Below are positions 15,741 through 24,498 of a DNA stretch of 38,358 bases, piece after piece; the stretch's first letter is position 1; the number at the start of each line of letters is the position of its first letter. The DNA is from Sphingobacterium sp. (GTDB taxonomy: Bacteria > Bacteroidota > Bacteroidia > Sphingobacteriales > Sphingobacteriaceae). The stretch lies in the NCBI GenBank assembly GCA_031277715.1, contig JAITLW010000159.1, forward strand, positions 1 through 38,358, written 5' to 3'. Under the pieces are notes generated by a model. It did not search any database. It worked only from the letters and a program-made list of their open reading frames with translations, and was not told the origin of the DNA. A program made the translations under genes and the position numbers.

Positions 15741-15814
15741 GGTGGACTGATTTGCATTTTACACATACAGAGGTAAAAAGGGAGATTGCAACCACAGAAA
15801 AAAAGTGCTAAAAC
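15741..15814 (+). ncRNA. SAM-II-like riboswitch (S-adenosylmethionine aptamer) in the metK leader
   Basis: Elements of the SAM-II pseudoknot occur in order: a P1 5' strand GTGG (15742-15745) with its partner CCAC (15792-15795); the conserved CTGATTT (15747-15753); TTGCA (15786-15790) just before P1 closes; an A-rich linker; and GTGCTAAAA (15805-15813), the 3' strand of the pseudoknot. Between CTGATTT and TTGCA is an insertion with its own 6-bp hairpin (TTTTAC 15756-15761, GTAAAA 15772-15777), absent from the compact alphaproteobacterial forms. Location upstream of the SAM synthetase gene fits product feedback. P1 is only 4 bp and set back by 1-2 nt, which lowers certainty. No covariance search was run. 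Confidence 0.7.
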
Positions 15815-15888
15815 CGTTCATTCATTCGATTTTTCACTACTACCTGTATTGCCCTTCCCCTAAGATACAACGCGGTCCGCAGAAGTAA
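15805..15888 (+). CDS. Possible 27-codon leader ORF upstream of metK (GTG start)
   Basis: A GTG at 15805, embedded in the 3' strand of the riboswitch pseudoknot, opens a frame that reads [20 protein letters not shown] followed by IQRGPQK and TAA at 15886. It ends 26 nt before the metK ATG. The aromatic/His-rich middle and the RGP near the end are unusual for random sequence and recall regulatory leader peptides, some of which stall on RAGP/RGPP-like endings. The start is a weak codon without a Shine-Dalgarno sequence. This could simply be a chance open frame. Confidence 0.3.
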   Translation: MLKPFIHSIFHYYLYCPSPKIQRGPQK

Positions 15889-15914
15889 TACTATACAAAA
15901 ACAAATATTGTAAT

Positions 15915-17168
15915 ATGGCATATCTATTTACATCCGAATCGGTATCGGAAGGCCATCCCGACAAAATTGCTGATCAAATATCTGACGCATTAATTGATAA
16001 CTTCTTAGCCTGGGACGAAGATGCCCGCGTGGCTATCGAAACATTGGTCACAACTGGACAAGTTGTACTGGCCGGTGAAGTCAAGTCTAAAATATACTTA
16101 GATGTACAGAAAATAACCCGGTCGGTTATTGAAAAGATTGGCTACACCAAATCGGCTTATATGTTTGAAGCTAATTCTTGTGGCGTACTATCGGCAATAC
16201 ACGAGCAGTCTGCCGACATTAACCAAGGGGTAGACCGCAAAACGAGACAAGACCAGGGCGCTGGTGATCAAGGAATCATGTTTGGATACGCCAACAATGA
16301 GACTGATAACTATATGCCTTTAGCGTTAGATTTATCTCATCGCTTACTCTATGAATTAGCGGCATTGCGCCGTGAAAATAAGGAAATCACTTATTTACGC
16401 CCAGACGCTAAATCTCAGGTTACACTAGAATATAGCGACGACCATAAACCTTTGCGTATCGACACTATCGTAATCTCTACTCAACACGATGATTTCGACA
16501 AAGAGGATACCATGCTCGCAAAAATTACAGAAGACATCAAAAACATTTTGATTCCTCGCGTCAAAGCACAATTGAAGCCCGAACTACAAGCATTATTCAA
16601 CGATGATATAAAATTTCATGTCAACCCTACCGGCAAGTTTGTAATCGGTGGTCCTCATGGGGATACCGGATTGACTGGACGTAAAATCATTGTGGATACT
16701 TATGGAGGCAAAGGTGCTCACGGAGGTGGGGCTTTCTCTGGAAAAGATCCTTCAAAAGTAGACCGCTCTGCGGCTTATGCAACGAGACATATTGCCAAAA
16801 ATCTAGTCGCTGCCGGTGTTGCGGACGAAATTCTAGTGCAAATCTCTTACGCCATTGGTGTAAAAGACCCTATGGGAATCTACGTAAACACCTATGGCAC
16901 AAGCAAAGTAAATTTATCTGATTCCGAAATTGCAACCAAAATAACGGAACTGTTTGACATGACCCCGTATGGTATAGAAACAAGACTAGGCTTACGGAAT
17001 CCGATGTATGCAGAAACCGCAGCATACGGACATATGGGAAGAACACCGAAAACGGTTACTAAGACTTTCGAAAATTCAAACGGCGAAACTAAAACGGTAG
17101 AAGTTGAATTGTTTACTTGGGAGAAACTGGACTACGTCGATAAAGTAAAATCTGCTTTTGGAATATAA
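15915..17168 (+). CDS. metK: S-adenosylmethionine synthetase (methionine adenosyltransferase)
   Basis: MetK makes S-adenosylmethionine from ATP and methionine in the cytoplasm. The 417-residue protein has the canonical N-terminal [15 protein letters not shown] (about 11-25), the [10 protein letters not shown] motif, the phosphate-binding [18 protein letters not shown] block and [19 protein letters not shown]. Length is slightly greater than the 384 residues of E. coli MetK. The gene is alone on the plus strand with its own promoter and terminator, and its leader carries a SAM-II-like element, so repression by its product is likely. Confidence 0.98.
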   Translation: MAYLFTSESVSEGHPDKIADQISDALIDNFLAWDEDARVAIETLVTTGQVVLAGEVKSKIYLDVQKITRSVIEKIGYTKSAYMFEANSCGVLSAIHEQSADINQGVDRKTRQDQGAGDQGIMFGYANNETDNYMPLALDLSHRLLYELAALRRENKEITYLRPDAKSQVTLEYSDDHKPLRIDTIVISTQHDDFDKEDTMLAKITEDIKNILIPRVKAQLKPELQALFNDDIKFHVNPTGKFVIGGPHGDTGLTGRKIIVDTYGGKGAHGGGAFSGKDPSKVDRSAAYATRHIAKNLVAAGVADEILVQISYAIGVKDPMGIYVNTYGTSKVNLSDSEIATKITELFDMTPYGIETRLGLRNPMYAETAAYGHMGRTPKTVTKTFENSNGETKTVEVELFTWEKLDYVDKVKSAFGI

Positions 17169-17191
17169 TTCTTAACCAGATCATACGTTTT

Positions 17192-17229
17192 AAAAAGCTC
17201 AAAGAACTAACATTCTTTGAGCTTTTTTT
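17192..17229 (+). terminator. Rho-independent terminator of metK
   Basis: A perfect 15-bp stem (AAAAAGCTCAAAGAA at 17192-17206, complement 17213-17227) with a 6-nt loop ends in a run of T on the plus strand. It lies 24 nt after the metK stop. Confidence 0.92.
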
Positions 17230-17482
17230 AAATAGTAAATACGGTACCTGATAGGTATCCGATTAGCTATAGATTCTGAATTAACAGGTAGATTATCCGT
17301 ACTTCATTCGGACTTAACAGGGACTTCATTCGGATAAATCCGAATGAAACTCGAATTATATCCCAGTTTTTTCCCTATCAAATACCTTTGGGGGTAAAAG
17401 ATGTTCCCGACTTGGTAGAAGAATGAACCGAAGACTTCTCTAGTAGACTTAAAGCATATTGAGATAATTAGGGATGGAAGAT
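17230..17482. other. Intergenic region between metK terminator and DUF58 gene
   Basis: These two genes converge here. The stretch contains no credible gene. It holds a repeat cluster at 17301-17348 based on ACTTCATTCGGA. No clear terminator for the minus-strand operon that ends at 17483 was found unless the 17325-17348 palindrome serves that role; it lacks a following T-run. Confidence 0.5.
17301..17348. repeat. ACTTCATTCGGA direct repeat with an 11-bp palindrome
   Basis: ACTTCATTCGGA occurs at 17301-17312 and again at 17323-17334. The second copy forms the left arm of a perfect palindrome (TTCATTCGGAT at 17325-17335, complement 17338-17348, 2-nt spacer). A TTAACAGG octamer also precedes each copy (about 17281 and 17314). 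It may be a dispersed intergenic repeat or a remnant; no function is evident. Confidence 0.6.
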
Positions 17483-18811
17483 CTATATCAGCCCTCTGGC
17501 CTTGATCTCTAAATACTTATTTATGGCATTTATACTCAGGTCCTCTGGTGCGGTATAAATTGTCTGTAACCCATTGCGTGTGAGCTCTTGGATAATCAGA
17601 TTTTTCTCGTACACAAATTTCTCCGCAATAATCTTATTATAAATATCGATTGTTTTTACAGCCTGCTCGCGCGCCAAATCGAACAGTTCTGTATTTTTGA
17701 ACACGACCACAACCACGATATGGCTCTTATTCAGCATCCGTAAATAAGGGAGCTGCCTGTCCATTGCTTCCAAGGTCTCAAAGTTCGTATAAATAAAGAT
17801 TAACGAGCGCTTATTGATATACTTCCGAGCAAAAGCATATAGTCCTCCAAACTCAGATTCTTCGAATTTTGTCGTAATGCCATAGAGTTTGTCGGAGATC
17901 AGCTTCATCTGTTTATTGTTCCGCTCAGCTACAATATGATTATCGACCTCTTTGGAGAAGGTCAACATACCTGCCCGATCCTGCTTAAGTATCGCGGCAT
18001 TCGAAAGGACCAAGGTCGCATTTATAGCATAATCCAACAGGGTCATCTCTTGGAAAGGCATACGCATCACACGCCCCAAATCAATAAAAGAGTAAATTGG
18101 TTGGGATTTCTCTTCTTGATATTGGTTTATCATCAGCTTATTATGCTTGGCTGAGGCTTTCCAATTCATATGTCGATACTCATCGCCTTTGACATACTCG
18201 CGTATATGGTCAAACTCCATCGTAGTGCCTATGCGACGGATGCGTTTAATACCTAACTCAACTAGTCTATCCGTCGTTGCCAGGAGCTGATATTTACGCA
18301 TCTGTATAAAGGAAGGGTAGCAAGGGATATCAAGACTGCCCTCAAGCACAAACTTCCTTTCAAAAAGTCCAAGGTGACTGACCAAAACATTACACCTCCC
18401 AAAAGAATATACGCCTCGGCTTTTGGGAGACAGTTCGAATTCGATTTCATGAGCTTTATCTGGAGACAACCGTAGGAAAAACTCATTCTGCCGCATCTGC
18501 AATTGTAGAGGCATCTCTTCCAGTACACGTGCCTTTACCCCGATAGGATAATTGCTCGACACCAGCAACGAGAACGGATTAATATCTCCGTTTGACATTT
18601 TTTCAGGATATCTACGTTGAATCACAATGGGCTTTTTAGGAAAAAACAGAAAAAGCAAATCCCAAACACAGACCAATAGTATTCCCCATAGTACAACGGT
18701 GCATAAGATACGCAGAGGTTCCACGTAAAACGACAGGGCAAACCCTCCCGCCAGCCCTAAAAGCAGAAAGAAAAAGAGATTCTTGACATACAGCTGCCTT
18801 ATCCACTTCAT
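17483..18811 (-). CDS. DUF58 domain-containing protein
   Basis: This 442-residue membrane-anchored protein has two N-terminal transmembrane helices (about 12-28 and 33-55). The DUF58 core includes the signature YVKGDEYRHMNWKASAKHNKLM in the middle (about 207-228). The C-terminal part has a von Willebrand A-like layout (YSFIDLGRVM, then LSNAAILKQDRAGMLTFS). DUF58 proteins typically accompany MoxR ATPases. Its start overlaps the MoxR stop in a TAATG arrangement. It is the last gene of the six-gene operon. Function is not established; a co-factor or target of the MoxR chaperone is the common view. Confidence 0.92.
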   Translation of the reverse strand: MKWIRQLYVKNLFFFLLLGLAGGFALSFYVEPLRILCTVVLWGILLVCVWDLLFLFFPKKPIVIQRRYPEKMSNGDINPFSLLVSSNYPIGVKARVLEEMPLQLQMRQNEFFLRLSPDKAHEIEFELSPKSRGVYSFGRCNVLVSHLGLFERKFVLEGSLDIPCYPSFIQMRKYQLLATTDRLVELGIKRIRRIGTTMEFDHIREYVKGDEYRHMNWKASAKHNKLMINQYQEEKSQPIYSFIDLGRVMRMPFQEMTLLDYAINATLVLSNAAILKQDRAGMLTFSKEVDNHIVAERNNKQMKLISDKLYGITTKFEESEFGGLYAFARKYINKRSLIFIYTNFETLEAMDRQLPYLRMLNKSHIVVVVVFKNTELFDLAREQAVKTIDIYNKIIAEKFVYEKNLIIQELTRNGLQTIYTAPEDLSINAINKYLEIKARGLI

Positions 18812-19815
18812 TATCGAGGAATTTCTACAGATTCTACCAACTGGCGAATAATATAATCGGCTGAAAAACCTTCCATTTCTTTTTCTGGGGTAAGCTGTAC
18901 ACGGTGTCCTAAAATCGGAGAAGCGACATACTTTGCATCCTCTGGTGTCACAAAGTCTCTCCCCTGGAGAGCGGCAAAAGCCTTGGACGCTTCCAATAAC
19001 GCAATGGATGCCCGCGGCGATGCTCCAAGACTTAAATTTGGATTACTCCGCGTCTGCACAACAATCTGCGCAATATAATGCAACACATCCTCATGTACAA
19101 AAACTAGTTTCGTCAATTGCTGGAAGTGAACAAGTTCTTCTTTGGTCATGACCGTTTGGACAAGTTCTTCTTTATTACCAGTACGCTGTAAATGATGCTC
19201 TTTCAAAATATTCAACTCTTGCTCAAACTCCGGGTAATGAACATCTACCTTAAATAAGAAACGGTCTAACTGTGCCTCAGGCAGTCGATACGTTCCTTCA
19301 TGCTCAATCGGGTTCTGCGTCGCAAATACAATGAATGGGCTCGTCATCTTGTAGGTATGTCCATCAACGGTGACCTGCTCTTCACTCATACATTCAAACA
19401 GCGACGCCTGTGTCTTTGCTGGAGCTCTGTTGATCTCATCTATCAAAATAATATTCCCAAATATCGGTCCCTTTCTAAACTCAAACTCATTGGTCTTCAA
19501 ATCTAAGATAGACGAACCTGTCACATCGGAAGGCATTAAATCTGGCGTAAACTGAATCCGCTTGAAATCACTACTTATGGTCTTCGCGATAAGTTTTGCC
19601 GTCAATGTCTTCGCTACTCCGGGGAGCCCCTCGATCAGCGAATGTCCTCCTGCAAGAATCGATATCAACAGCATATTGATTACACGATCCTGTCCTACAA
19701 TCACCTTTTTTATCTCCTGCCTTACGGCCTCTAACTTTTCTTGTAAAACGGTCAAATCAATCCTGTTTTCAAAATCGGGCAAATAACGATCTGTTACATT
19801 ATCTTGTTCGCTCAT
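18811..19815 (-). CDS. MoxR family AAA+ ATPase
   Basis: This 334-residue AAA+ protein has a Walker A of GLPGVAKT (63-70), with Ala replacing the usual Gly before Lys as is common in MoxR, and a Walker B of ILIDE (123-127) followed by INRAPAKTQ. Sensor 1 is seen in VFATQNPIEHEGTYRLPEAQLDRF, and the C-terminal lid contains LGASPRASIALLEASKA. MoxR ATPases act as chaperones for assembly of VWA-type proteins. It overlaps the DUF4350 stop by 4 nt and DUF58 by 1 nt. Confidence 0.95.
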   Translation of the reverse strand: MSEQDNVTDRYLPDFENRIDLTVLQEKLEAVRQEIKKVIVGQDRVINMLLISILAGGHSLIEGLPGVAKTLTAKLIAKTISSDFKRIQFTPDLMPSDVTGSSILDLKTNEFEFRKGPIFGNIILIDEINRAPAKTQASLFECMSEEQVTVDGHTYKMTSPFIVFATQNPIEHEGTYRLPEAQLDRFLFKVDVHYPEFEQELNILKEHHLQRTGNKEELVQTVMTKEELVHFQQLTKLVFVHEDVLHYIAQIVVQTRSNPNLSLGASPRASIALLEASKAFAALQGRDFVTPEDAKYVASPILGHRVQLTPEKEMEGFSADYIIRQLVESVEIPR

Positions 19816-21023
19816 ATCAAATTAGCTTTACTTTTAAATTCTTCTATTTTTCTATTAATATCTTTTACATCCGCTATGGAAAAACTATTCTGCGTGCGGC
19901 ACCCGTGGAGAAAAGAGAAAAGTGCCGTCGTTTCTTCTAAACCTACTGCTGATTTCAGGGAAAGTTGCCGTAGGAATTTATCATCTATGAGATCCAGCGT
20001 TTCTAAGTGATAGTGATGCCGTATAGCGTAGAGGAAATAATCGATTTTCTTGTGAGCAATATTTCCGGGGTCCCCATTCTCATAATATAATGTACCAATG
20101 GTCTTCGCAAACTCTTTGGAAAGGTTGGACTCTGGTCTCACAATTTTTACCGCACGCTGCTCACGCTTGCTTTTAAACAATAGCAGTACAAATAGACCAA
20201 ACAACAACAAATACCAGGCCTGGTTAAAACCAGGGCTGGTTAAAATAACCCGCAAAGGCGTAGCAGACTGTCCGGAATTAAAGTAATAATCGGAAAACAA
20301 CACTTTCTTATTCTTAATTACCCTCAAGGCCCGTGAGACATACTCGTACCCCCCTTTCTGCAATAGGTGATAGTTGGTAAATACTTCCGGGACTAAATGT
20401 AAATAAATAGCACCCTTACCGTGAGACACGCGAACAAAATTGGGGATAGCTCTTCCTCGGGAATGTAGTTGCCCCAAAATCGTACAGGTTTTTGCATTAA
20501 GCTTAGAAAAAACATTGAAATCGGAGACTCTATCCAAATAAAGTCTGCCTGTATCCTGCCCCAGCGAGTAGCTGACATTCTTGTCCGTAGGTACAAACAA
20601 CTTATACTGCAATGCCTCTGCTTTAATGCCTAACGTATCCAACAGCTCGTCACCGATATAGGACGAAGCCACAAAAATCTCTCCCCCAGCATCAGCATAA
20701 TCCAATATCTTCTTTGCATCTAGATTATCATAACTGGCATATTGGTATACATCAACCAATACGGCATTATAATCCCGAACACTATCCAGACGATCTACCA
20801 ATTCATATAGCGTCTCTCCAAAATCTTCATACACGTGATCGGCGCCTAAGATACGAGGTGCCTCATTCCGGAAAACGAAAAGACCATAGGGTATTTTATC
20901 CTTGAAATTATAGGTTTTCGACCAATTTATGGGACGCTTTGCTCCAGCATCAATCAGTGCAATACCTATTGCAACAGTCAATACCAATAACAGTCCTATC
21001 CATATACTTTTTTTCAAGACCAC
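19812..21023 (-). CDS. DUF4350 domain-containing membrane protein
   Basis: This 403-residue protein has an N-terminal transmembrane helix (about 5-25), a large external domain with a glutamine amidotransferase/GATase-like alternation of strands (IFVASSYIGDELLDTLGI, the YASYDNLDAKKILDYADAGG region), and a second transmembrane helix near 265-282 (AWYLLLFGLFVLLLF). A cytoplasmic tail follows. This matches the DUF4350 family found next to MoxR genes. It overlaps DUF4129 by 10 nt and MoxR by 4 nt. No catalytic triad could be assigned. Function unknown. Confidence 0.85.
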   Translation of the reverse strand: MVLKKSIWIGLLLVLTVAIGIALIDAGAKRPINWSKTYNFKDKIPYGLFVFRNEAPRILGADHVYEDFGETLYELVDRLDSVRDYNAVLVDVYQYASYDNLDAKKILDYADAGGEIFVASSYIGDELLDTLGIKAEALQYKLFVPTDKNVSYSLGQDTGRLYLDRVSDFNVFSKLNAKTCTILGQLHSRGRAIPNFVRVSHGKGAIYLHLVPEVFTNYHLLQKGGYEYVSRALRVIKNKKVLFSDYYFNSGQSATPLRVILTSPGFNQAWYLLLFGLFVLLLFKSKREQRAVKIVRPESNLSKEFAKTIGTLYYENGDPGNIAHKKIDYFLYAIRHHYHLETLDLIDDKFLRQLSLKSAVGLEETTALFSFLHGCRTQNSFSIADVKDINRKIEEFKSKANLI

Positions 21024-21751
21024 CTCCTTTGAAATTGGACAAACTGTTCTTCATACTTCGCATAAGATGCTGCCGTAATAACAAACCCACCAAACCACAC
21101 GTAATCAAACAGCGCAGCACATGCTAAAAATTCATTCTTCAAGGCGACATTATCCACCTCTTCCATCAGCTCACTATTGGTTTTTGACTGATTCCATTGT
21201 ACAATTCCTTTTCTACCTAGAAGCTGTATATTCATCAGATGCAGGTAACGAACGGCCAAAGCGTAGTTTTTCTGTTGCAACGCTTCCGACAAGTAGGCAT
21301 CAACATCAACCCGTAGCAAGTTCTTCTCCACAAAGTCTATCTGTTGCATCTCTTCCTCTTCATGCTCGTGATGTATATATACACGCTTGCGCGAAATAAA
21401 AAACTTATAGGCTAAAAACACAAAAATAACACCACCGACAACCGCTAATATATTAAGGATTCCTTCATTAAAATTAGTGTTCGGAGCTGGAAATAGACTT
21501 GAAAAGAAAGTTCCAATACGGTCGAACAGCTTATCAAAAAAGCTTAACTTGTCTGAAATGCTCTCTATATACTCAAATTCTTTGCTCTGATACCGGGATA
21601 GCATAGCATCGTAAGAAGGTAAGGTATCCGCTATTATCATCTTACTTGTAGGAATAGAATCATAATAACCGGGCTTCCAGTACGTGTATGTTGGCGTACT
21701 GCCGGCAACACCGAGGGTATCCACCGCGACCGTCTGTAGAGCGCTAAGCAT
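21014..21751 (-). CDS. DUF4129-type membrane protein
   Basis: This 245-residue protein has a weakly hydrophobic N-terminus, an external region and one clear transmembrane helix (around 105-125, NILAVVGGVIFVFLAYKFFI). A cytoplasmic C-terminal helical domain (LSEALQQKNYALAVRYLHLMNIQLLGRKG) resembles DUF4129. Elsewhere DUF4129 is fused to transglutaminase-like proteins in MoxR loci; here it stands alone. It overlaps its neighbours by 8 and 10 nt. Assignment relies on the C-terminal domain and the context. Confidence 0.78.
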   Translation of the reverse strand: MLSALQTVAVDTLGVAGSTPTYTYWKPGYYDSIPTSKMIIADTLPSYDAMLSRYQSKEFEYIESISDKLSFFDKLFDRIGTFFSSLFPAPNTNFNEGILNILAVVGGVIFVFLAYKFFISRKRVYIHHEHEEEEMQQIDFVEKNLLRVDVDAYLSEALQQKNYALAVRYLHLMNIQLLGRKGIVQWNQSKTNSELMEEVDNVALKNEFLACAALFDYVWFGGFVITAASYAKYEEQFVQFQRRWS

Positions 21752-22661
21752 CGCCCCTCCTTCCTATCTTATGGATCTTTTCAAAAACATCTTCTCCAAA
21801 ACGAAGTTCTTTGGCCGTTTCATAGATAATACCATAACTGATTACGGATAGCATGTAATAGATGATAAAAAAAACGGACAGCATTGTACTCCCAAAAGTA
21901 ACAAGCATCTTTCCAACATATGTTTCAAAAAAATCATTGTTGAAGCCAACATAATTATATGCTAACAAACCTATTACAACCAGCGGAACTATACTCATCA
22001 GTGTCATTAAAGACCGAAATAGAAAGGTGACTATGTAAGAAGCTAAACCATATTCACCGATCTTGTCCTTTAACATCGAAAAAGCGGAGGTATAAGTATC
22101 AAACAGGTCATAGTAATTCTCTCTATACAGCATAAAAGCAGTAAAAAACCATAGCCCTAATATGGCAAAAACCACCCCTATGGCAAGACTTCCAACAAGG
22201 GGAATCAATGCTGAAATAAATAACGTAAAACTAATAGGGATAAACAGAATAATGCCAACGATGATACTCCCCAATAAAAAACGGAAGTACTTATTCATGT
22301 GATTTTTAAACGATCTCCAGATGTCTTTATAAGAAAACAAAAGGTCTCTCCTATCCCTTAGCAGGATAAAGTACTCTATGGTAAATCCAAACGCAAGCAC
22401 CCCAATAATCAACATAAAACCCGCCGCTAACCCTAAAGTGACCAGCATATCGACAATCTCACCTGAGCTGTAATCTGCGTTTAAATTGATCTGGGTGGAA
22501 ATGTAATACCCAACAAGCAACATCATACACAACGGACCAATCAATAGCCGCAGCAACTCTCGTGACAGGTGTCCCCAAATAATTTTCAGTAGGTTGATAA
22601 AGTCTTGTACAAACTCCCCTACTTTACGCTCGCGCTTAAACTCGAATTCGCTTAACTCCAT
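21744..22661 (-). CDS. Multi-pass membrane protein of the MoxR cluster
   Basis: A 305-residue protein with about six hydrophobic segments (near 35-55, 72-100, 125-145, 150-180, 210-235 and 250-275), linked by short basic loops. I do not recognise a named family with certainty; the repeated pattern of long paired helices resembles integral membrane domains of unknown function found beside spoIIM-like genes in Bacteroidota. It overlaps the SpoIIM gene by 10 nt and the DUF4129 gene by 8 nt, so it is part of the same translationally coupled operon. Confidence 0.8.
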   Translation of the reverse strand: MELSEFEFKRERKVGEFVQDFINLLKIIWGHLSRELLRLLIGPLCMMLLVGYYISTQINLNADYSSGEIVDMLVTLGLAAGFMLIIGVLAFGFTIEYFILLRDRRDLLFSYKDIWRSFKNHMNKYFRFLLGSIIVGIILFIPISFTLFISALIPLVGSLAIGVVFAILGLWFFTAFMLYRENYYDLFDTYTSAFSMLKDKIGEYGLASYIVTFLFRSLMTLMSIVPLVVIGLLAYNYVGFNNDFFETYVGKMLVTFGSTMLSVFFIIYYMLSVISYGIIYETAKELRFGEDVFEKIHKIGRRGDA

Positions 22662-23614
22662 TTATACTTTCTTGCTAACTGTCGAGGTCTAATGATATAA
22701 CAATAAATAATAGCCACCATAGACATCACAATAATACATGCACACAACCATACGGATACCTGATAGTACCGTGTGACAAACCCTTCCAGGGTACCTGCTA
22801 TTATAAAAAAGGGAACGGTACTAATCAATACTTTTGCGGCTTGTTTGGTTGCCGCTTTAAAGGACTCCAACCGACTATAAGATTTTGGAAAGAGAATACT
22901 ATTACCCATTGCAAGACCGCATCCGCCCGCAATGACGATAACGGAAAGCTCAATCGTACCATGTATCCATATCGCAGACATGGCTTCCTGCAGTACATTA
23001 TACTTATAAAATAGATAATGGAACGTCCCCACCATAATGCCATTGCTGAACAGGATATATCCTGTACCAAGGCTAAAAAAAACACCAAAAATAAAGGCGT
23101 AAAAGGCGACTTTCACATTGTTAATGGTTATAGCGAGCGCTCCGCCCCAGTTACTTCCATCTTGGTACACTCCGGCGGGATTTCCCGCCTTGATGTTTTC
23201 AATCGTCATATTGACATAGCTATCACCAAGAATAAGCCTTACGAATCCTTCGTCGTGCTGAGCCGATACAAACCCGATCAAACTAGCAAACACGAAAATC
23301 AAGAAGGAATACATCAGGGGACGCCGGATAGACCAGATAGCCTCGAATACCTCCAGCTGAAAAAAATGGGCTATTTTATTATTTGACGATTTTTGATCTT
23401 TATAAATTAGCTGATGAGCACGGATAGAAAGCTCATTGAGATATTGCTTCGTTTTACTTTTAGGATAAAAAGTCTGTGCGTAGGCCAAATCGTTCGTCAA
23501 CTCAATGTAATTAGAAGCCAAAGTATCTGGATTGACATCTCCTTTATTTGTCAAGTTATTTTCTATTGACAACCATTTTTCTTTATTACGTTCTATAAAG
23601 GATGCTTCTCGCAT
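22652..23614 (-). CDS. Stage II sporulation protein M (SpoIIM/DUF95) family membrane protein
   Basis: This 320-residue protein has a soluble helical N-terminus (MREASFIERNKEKWLSIENNL, a coiled arrangement to about residue 100) followed by about five transmembrane helices. The family features FSLGTGYILFSNGIMVGTF and AIWIHGTIELSVIVIAGGCGLAMG are visible. The organism is not a spore former; SpoIIM homologues in Bacteroidota are found with MoxR/RDD genes and their function is open. It is the first gene of the operon, divergent from the RDD gene. Confidence 0.9.
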   Translation of the reverse strand: MREASFIERNKEKWLSIENNLTNKGDVNPDTLASNYIELTNDLAYAQTFYPKSKTKQYLNELSIRAHQLIYKDQKSSNNKIAHFFQLEVFEAIWSIRRPLMYSFLIFVFASLIGFVSAQHDEGFVRLILGDSYVNMTIENIKAGNPAGVYQDGSNWGGALAITINNVKVAFYAFIFGVFFSLGTGYILFSNGIMVGTFHYLFYKYNVLQEAMSAIWIHGTIELSVIVIAGGCGLAMGNSILFPKSYSRLESFKAATKQAAKVLISTVPFFIIAGTLEGFVTRYYQVSVWLCACIIVMSMVAIIYCYIIRPRQLARKYKWS

Positions 23615-23690
23615 AAACTAAAGATTACAGCTTGCTATAAACTTAGATAAAAAGCACGGGATTCTCGAAAACTAATAAAAATTAATCCAT

Positions 23691-23698
23691 CAAAATTA
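23691..23698 (-). promoter_or_regulatory. Candidate -7 box of the SpoIIM-MoxR operon
   Basis: Minus strand 23698-23691 reads TAATTTTG, a full TAnnTTTG match, about 77 nt upstream of the SpoIIM start. No convincing TTTG lies at the -33 distance. On the plus strand a 7/8 match (TATCTTTT near 23717) could serve the divergent RDD gene. Confidence 0.3.
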
Positions 23699-23755
23699 AT
23701 TTAAAAACACATAATCTATCTTTTTTATAACCGAAGTCCGTAACTTCACATCAAG

Positions 23756-24484
23756 ATGAACAAGTTGCTGATCAATACTCCACAAAACGTAAACTTCGAA
23801 TATAAGCTCGCATCTGTAGGTTCGCGCTGTATCGCTTTTGGTTTGGATTATGGTATTATGATATTGTATGCCATCTTTACATTTACCCTTCTTTCCAAGA
23901 TAGGCCTGTTTAATTCTTCTGACCCTTGGCTTAGTTGGGGAGTTGTTTCTTTCGCTACCTTACCTATCTTTCTATATCCTCTTCTTTTTGAGACCCTGAT
24001 GGAAGGACAAACTATCGGGAAGCGAATTATGAAAATAAAAGTCGTCAAGATAGACGGCACCCGAGCCACATTCTATCAATACTTTATACGCTGGGTGTGT
24101 AATGCTGTGGATATATTTATGAGCATGGGAGGGCTAGGGCTCACAAGTATCATATTATCCCAAAAAAGTCAACGTATTGGAGATATTGCCGCGGAAACGG
24201 CCGTTATCAATATCAAAGAAGAGATAGGTCTAAAAGAAACGCTGTTTGAGGAAATTACAGCAACGCACAGCATTGTATATCCGGAGGTCATTAGGCTTAC
24301 CGACCGGGATCTCAACGAGATCAAAGAAATATATCACACCGGATACCGTAGAAAAAACTATAGGATCATCCAGGCTTTAGCCGCCAAAGTAGAAATCCTA
24401 CTGGGTGTAAAAGCAAACATACACCCAGAGGACTTTATAAGTCAAGTCATAAAGGACCACTATTACATGTTCAAAGAACAGTAA
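23756..24484 (+). CDS. RDD family membrane protein
   Basis: This 242-residue protein has the RDD domain in its first 150 residues: the Arg/Asp signature in GSRCIAFGLDYGIMILYAIF, a loop with GQTIGKRIMKIKVVKIDG, and LRWVCN-like residues (FIRWVCNAVDIF). Three transmembrane segments are seen. The C-terminal 90 residues are soluble and contain a helical tail (TDRDLNEIKEIYHTGYRRKNY). It is divergent from the SpoIIM-MoxR operon; RDD and SpoIIM genes are often adjacent in Bacteroidota, which suggests a shared function. It converges on fabD with a 14-nt gap. Confidence 0.9.
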   Translation: MNKLLINTPQNVNFEYKLASVGSRCIAFGLDYGIMILYAIFTFTLLSKIGLFNSSDPWLSWGVVSFATLPIFLYPLLFETLMEGQTIGKRIMKIKVVKIDGTRATFYQYFIRWVCNAVDIFMSMGGLGLTSIILSQKSQRIGDIAAETAVINIKEEIGLKETLFEEITATHSIVYPEVIRLTDRDLNEIKEIYHTGYRRKNYRIIQALAAKVEILLGVKANIHPEDFISQVIKDHYYMFKEQ

Positions 24485-24498
24485 TAGCGCTATTCACT

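Larger units (their letters stand above)
15615..15914. other. 300-bp divergent regulatory region between lipid kinase and metK
   Basis: From left to right: an AT-rich segment next to the kinase start, with only a near-match -7 box on the minus strand (15643-15636, TATCTTTA); the metK promoter candidate (15696-15726); a SAM-II-like aptamer (15741-15814); and a possible leader ORF (15805-15888). The last 26 nt before the metK ATG are A-rich, without a Shine-Dalgarno sequence, as is usual in this phylum. Confidence 0.6.

Noticed and set aside
24483..24494. AATAGCGCTATT palindrome at the RDD-fabD convergent junction
   Set aside because: A 12-bp self-complementary word with no loop and no U-tract. 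It is not a convincing terminator and may be chance.
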